A DNA stretch of 64,000 bases from positions 85,817,816-85,881,815 of the forward strand of contig NW_024609846.1 in the NCBI RefSeq assembly GCF_016920785.2, written 5' to 3'. Positions 62,290-64,000 of the stretch are shown piece after piece. This DNA is from Ixodes scapularis (lineage: Eukaryota; Arthropoda; Arachnida; Ixodida; Ixodidae). Position 1 is the stretch's first letter. Each line of letters begins with the position of its first letter. Below the pieces are notes generated by a model, which was given only the letters and a program-made list of their open reading frames with translations, had not been told where the DNA came from and ran no database searches. The position numbers and the translations under genes are program-made.

Positions 62290-64000
62290 ATCAAAAACCC
62301 CAAAACGCCTTAAAAAACTTCCATCTACCATCCAATGGAATACCAATTCGTTCCACCGTCGCCTGCCAGAGCTTCGTCGCAGACTCATTGAACTTAAAAC
62401 AGACGTACTTGCTCTGCAGGAGACATACACCCAGAAGGGTTCCCAGCGAATCTCCCCTTACGTGGAGTACCAGCGTCACTGCTCACCCCGATGGAAAATC
62501 AAGGGCTTCCCTTTTAGTCAAGCGACACTTCCTGCATGGAGAAATAGATCTCTCTGACCTGAACACCACTGTTGCCGAACATGTTGCCGTCAAATTACAG
62601 ATTGCTGATCAAACAATCGTAATTATATCATCCTACATCCGACCAGCCCAATCGTGGGACCCAGACCTGCTGAGAGTAATACGAGACCGATGCCCAGGGG
62701 CTATAGTCTGGTGCGGAGATTTTAATGCCAATCATTACGCCTGGGGAAGTGACACAACGACAGAACGAAGAACCGCACTGCTTGAAGTCACCAGAGACCT
62801 TGGACTGCGTTGTCTCAACTCCGGAGCTCCAACATTCGTTCGCGCGAATCTACAAAAGGCGAGTGTTCTTGACCTCACTTCTGTATCAAAAGAAATAAGC
62901 TTCCTATGGGACATCAAACCAGACACCTGGGGGAGCGACCACCTACCAATCCGACTCACCCCACGTTATGGCACCCAACGAAAAACCAGGGTTCACGACG
63001 TTACCAACTGGGACAGGTACAGGGAAGTATTCTCAAATTTGATGAAAAGCGCAAAGGCCCCTTGCTCAGAAGAAGCTATACTAACGTCCTTAAATATAGC
63101 TACAACAAAATCACCGTCCCGATAAGCAAGCCCGTACCCGATCTTACGTATCTTCAAATACGCGCCAATGCCAGACAAGGACAGCGAATCGCCCGACGCA
63201 CACACCAAGATGAAGACTGGATAAAATCTCGACACACCGACGCAGCACTTCGTCGATATACCATAAGGCTGGGGAGACTACAATGGGACCAACGCAGTGA
63301 AAGTCTATCGACAGATACTGGGTCAAGGCGGCCTTGGACCACTGTGCAATGCCTCTTAGAACCAGTGACTCCCCGATGCCCCTATGCAGCAATTGCAATG
63401 GGAAATCAAACATCGCTCCAAGAACTGGCTGAACACTTTGCAGACGAGTTCTCACGCCCCATAAGCCCCACTCAAGGAAATCCGCCTTCCAAAAGGCCCC
63501 CCCTTCTAACCTACTCAACAATCAACACAGACGATGACTTTACCTTGTCCGAGCTCCGATATGCCCTCTCCCGATGCCCTCGACGTGGAGCTCCGGGTCT
63601 TGACCGCATCACAAGCCAGGCTCTTAAAAACCTAGACGAGTCATTCCTACCCGGACTGTTACAACTTATAAACAATATTTGGCAATCTGGGGATGTCCCT
63701 GACACCTGGCGACACTCAGTTATAGTACCAATCAAAAGAACTAATAAGCCTGCAGCTGACATATCTTCGTACCGTCCGATTTCTTTGACTTTGTGCTTAT
63801 GCAAACTGACTGAGCGCCTGATCCACCGCCGTTTAAATTGGCGATTGGAACGAGCGCAAGCCTTTCCTTCTCAACTATCAGGATTCCAAAGAAGCCGGTC
63901 AACAACAAATGCCATCGGCGACATCGTATCGTCGTTAGAGCAAGCAAAGGCAGAAGGAAAGGTCATCCACACCGTTTTTCTCGACATCCATCGAGCATTT
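62290..64000 (+). pseudogene. Element 3 ORF2: endonuclease and start of the RT, frameshifted
   Basis: The first frame reads TIQWNTNSFHRRLPELRRR and DVLALQETYTQ. Near 62485 it shifts to DGKSRASLLVKRHF, then CGDFNANHYAWGSD and GSDHLPIRL. A second shift near 63105 (just before a TGA at 63123-63125) moves to a frame open to the window end: VPISKPVPDLTYLQI, DDDFTLSELRYALSRC, GAPGLDRITSQALKNL, SSYRPISLTLCLCKLTERL and the RT A-box start FLDIHRAF at 63979-64000, cut just before the catalytic Asp. The last frame of over 290 codons is intact. Continuation would decide whether YADD and RNase H are present. Confidence 0.8.

Larger units (their letters stand above)
60860..64000 (+). mobile_element. Element 3: non-LTR retrotransposon, cut by the window end
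   Basis: A short 5'UTR is followed by ORF1 (60935-62212) and ORF2 (from about 62290). The coding plan matches elements 1, 2 and 4, and ORF2 is nearest to element 2 in wording (for example ISSYRPISLT). The right end is outside the window. The left end near 60860 is uncertain. Confidence 0.8.

Overview
This is arthropod nuclear DNA, most likely from a hard tick. The only clear host genes are two tandem mu-class glutathione S-transferase (GST) genes on the minus strand. Almost everything else is repetitive: non-LTR retrotransposons with tick-type sequence, Penelope-like fragments with GIY-YIG endonuclease, PIF/Harbinger-like DNA transposons, a tRNA-derived SINE and many foldback elements. No bacterial, viral or CRISPR feature was found. 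The species assignment is an inference from protein resemblance, not from a search.

Host genes. GST gene A has exon 2 at 9208-9802 and exon 1 at 23033-23127, separated by a 13.2 kb intron. GST gene B has exon 2 at 39110-39704 and exon 1 at 40955-41049, with a 1.25 kb intron. Both are 690-nt, 229-residue genes. Each has a 95-nt first exon and a 595-nt second exon, and the same arginine codon is split by the intron. They therefore descend from a recent duplication, and the size difference comes from repeats.

Layout. 1-250 holds a Penelope fragment. About 900-6290 is a nearly complete non-LTR element (element 1, minus). 6.4-9.2 kb holds a foldback, palindromic repeats and a 12-bp minisatellite. 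The intron of GST A (9.8-23.0 kb) holds several foldbacks, a possible small secreted-peptide ORF, a SINE fragment, TTCGAA-rich repeats, a foldback element split by a decayed retrotransposon (element 2, plus) and a Penelope fragment. Between the two GST genes lies a stack of nested insertions. A Penelope 3' part (24509-24587 and 35371-36000) is split by a complete 5.7 kb non-LTR element (element 4, 24588-35358, 12-bp target duplication). That element is itself split by a Harbinger-type foldback (24682-27036, TTA duplication, carrying a further foldback) and by a TA-flanked element (29165-31849). 36.6-43 kb holds a SINE, minisatellites, GST B and hairpins. 44.7-49.7 kb is a second copy of the Harbinger-type foldback, holding a decayed Harbinger transposon and a small related MITE. 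51.7-58.5 kb is a TIR-bracketed element interrupted by another non-LTR element (element 5, minus). 58.6-60.2 kb holds a minisatellite and a CR1-like 3' fragment. 60.9-64.0 kb is element 3 (plus), cut by the window end.

The retroelements share one plan: ORF1 with three zinc knuckles, and ORF2 with AP endonuclease, reverse transcriptase, RNase H and a C-terminal CCHC motif. All ORF2s carry stops or frameshifts, so none looks active as it stands. ORF1 is open in elements 1, 3 and 4. The best candidates for new biology are the nested architecture, the PIF/Harbinger relics inside AGCGCT-rich foldbacks, the shared two-copy duplications just past ORF2, and the ORF1/ORF2 overlaps.
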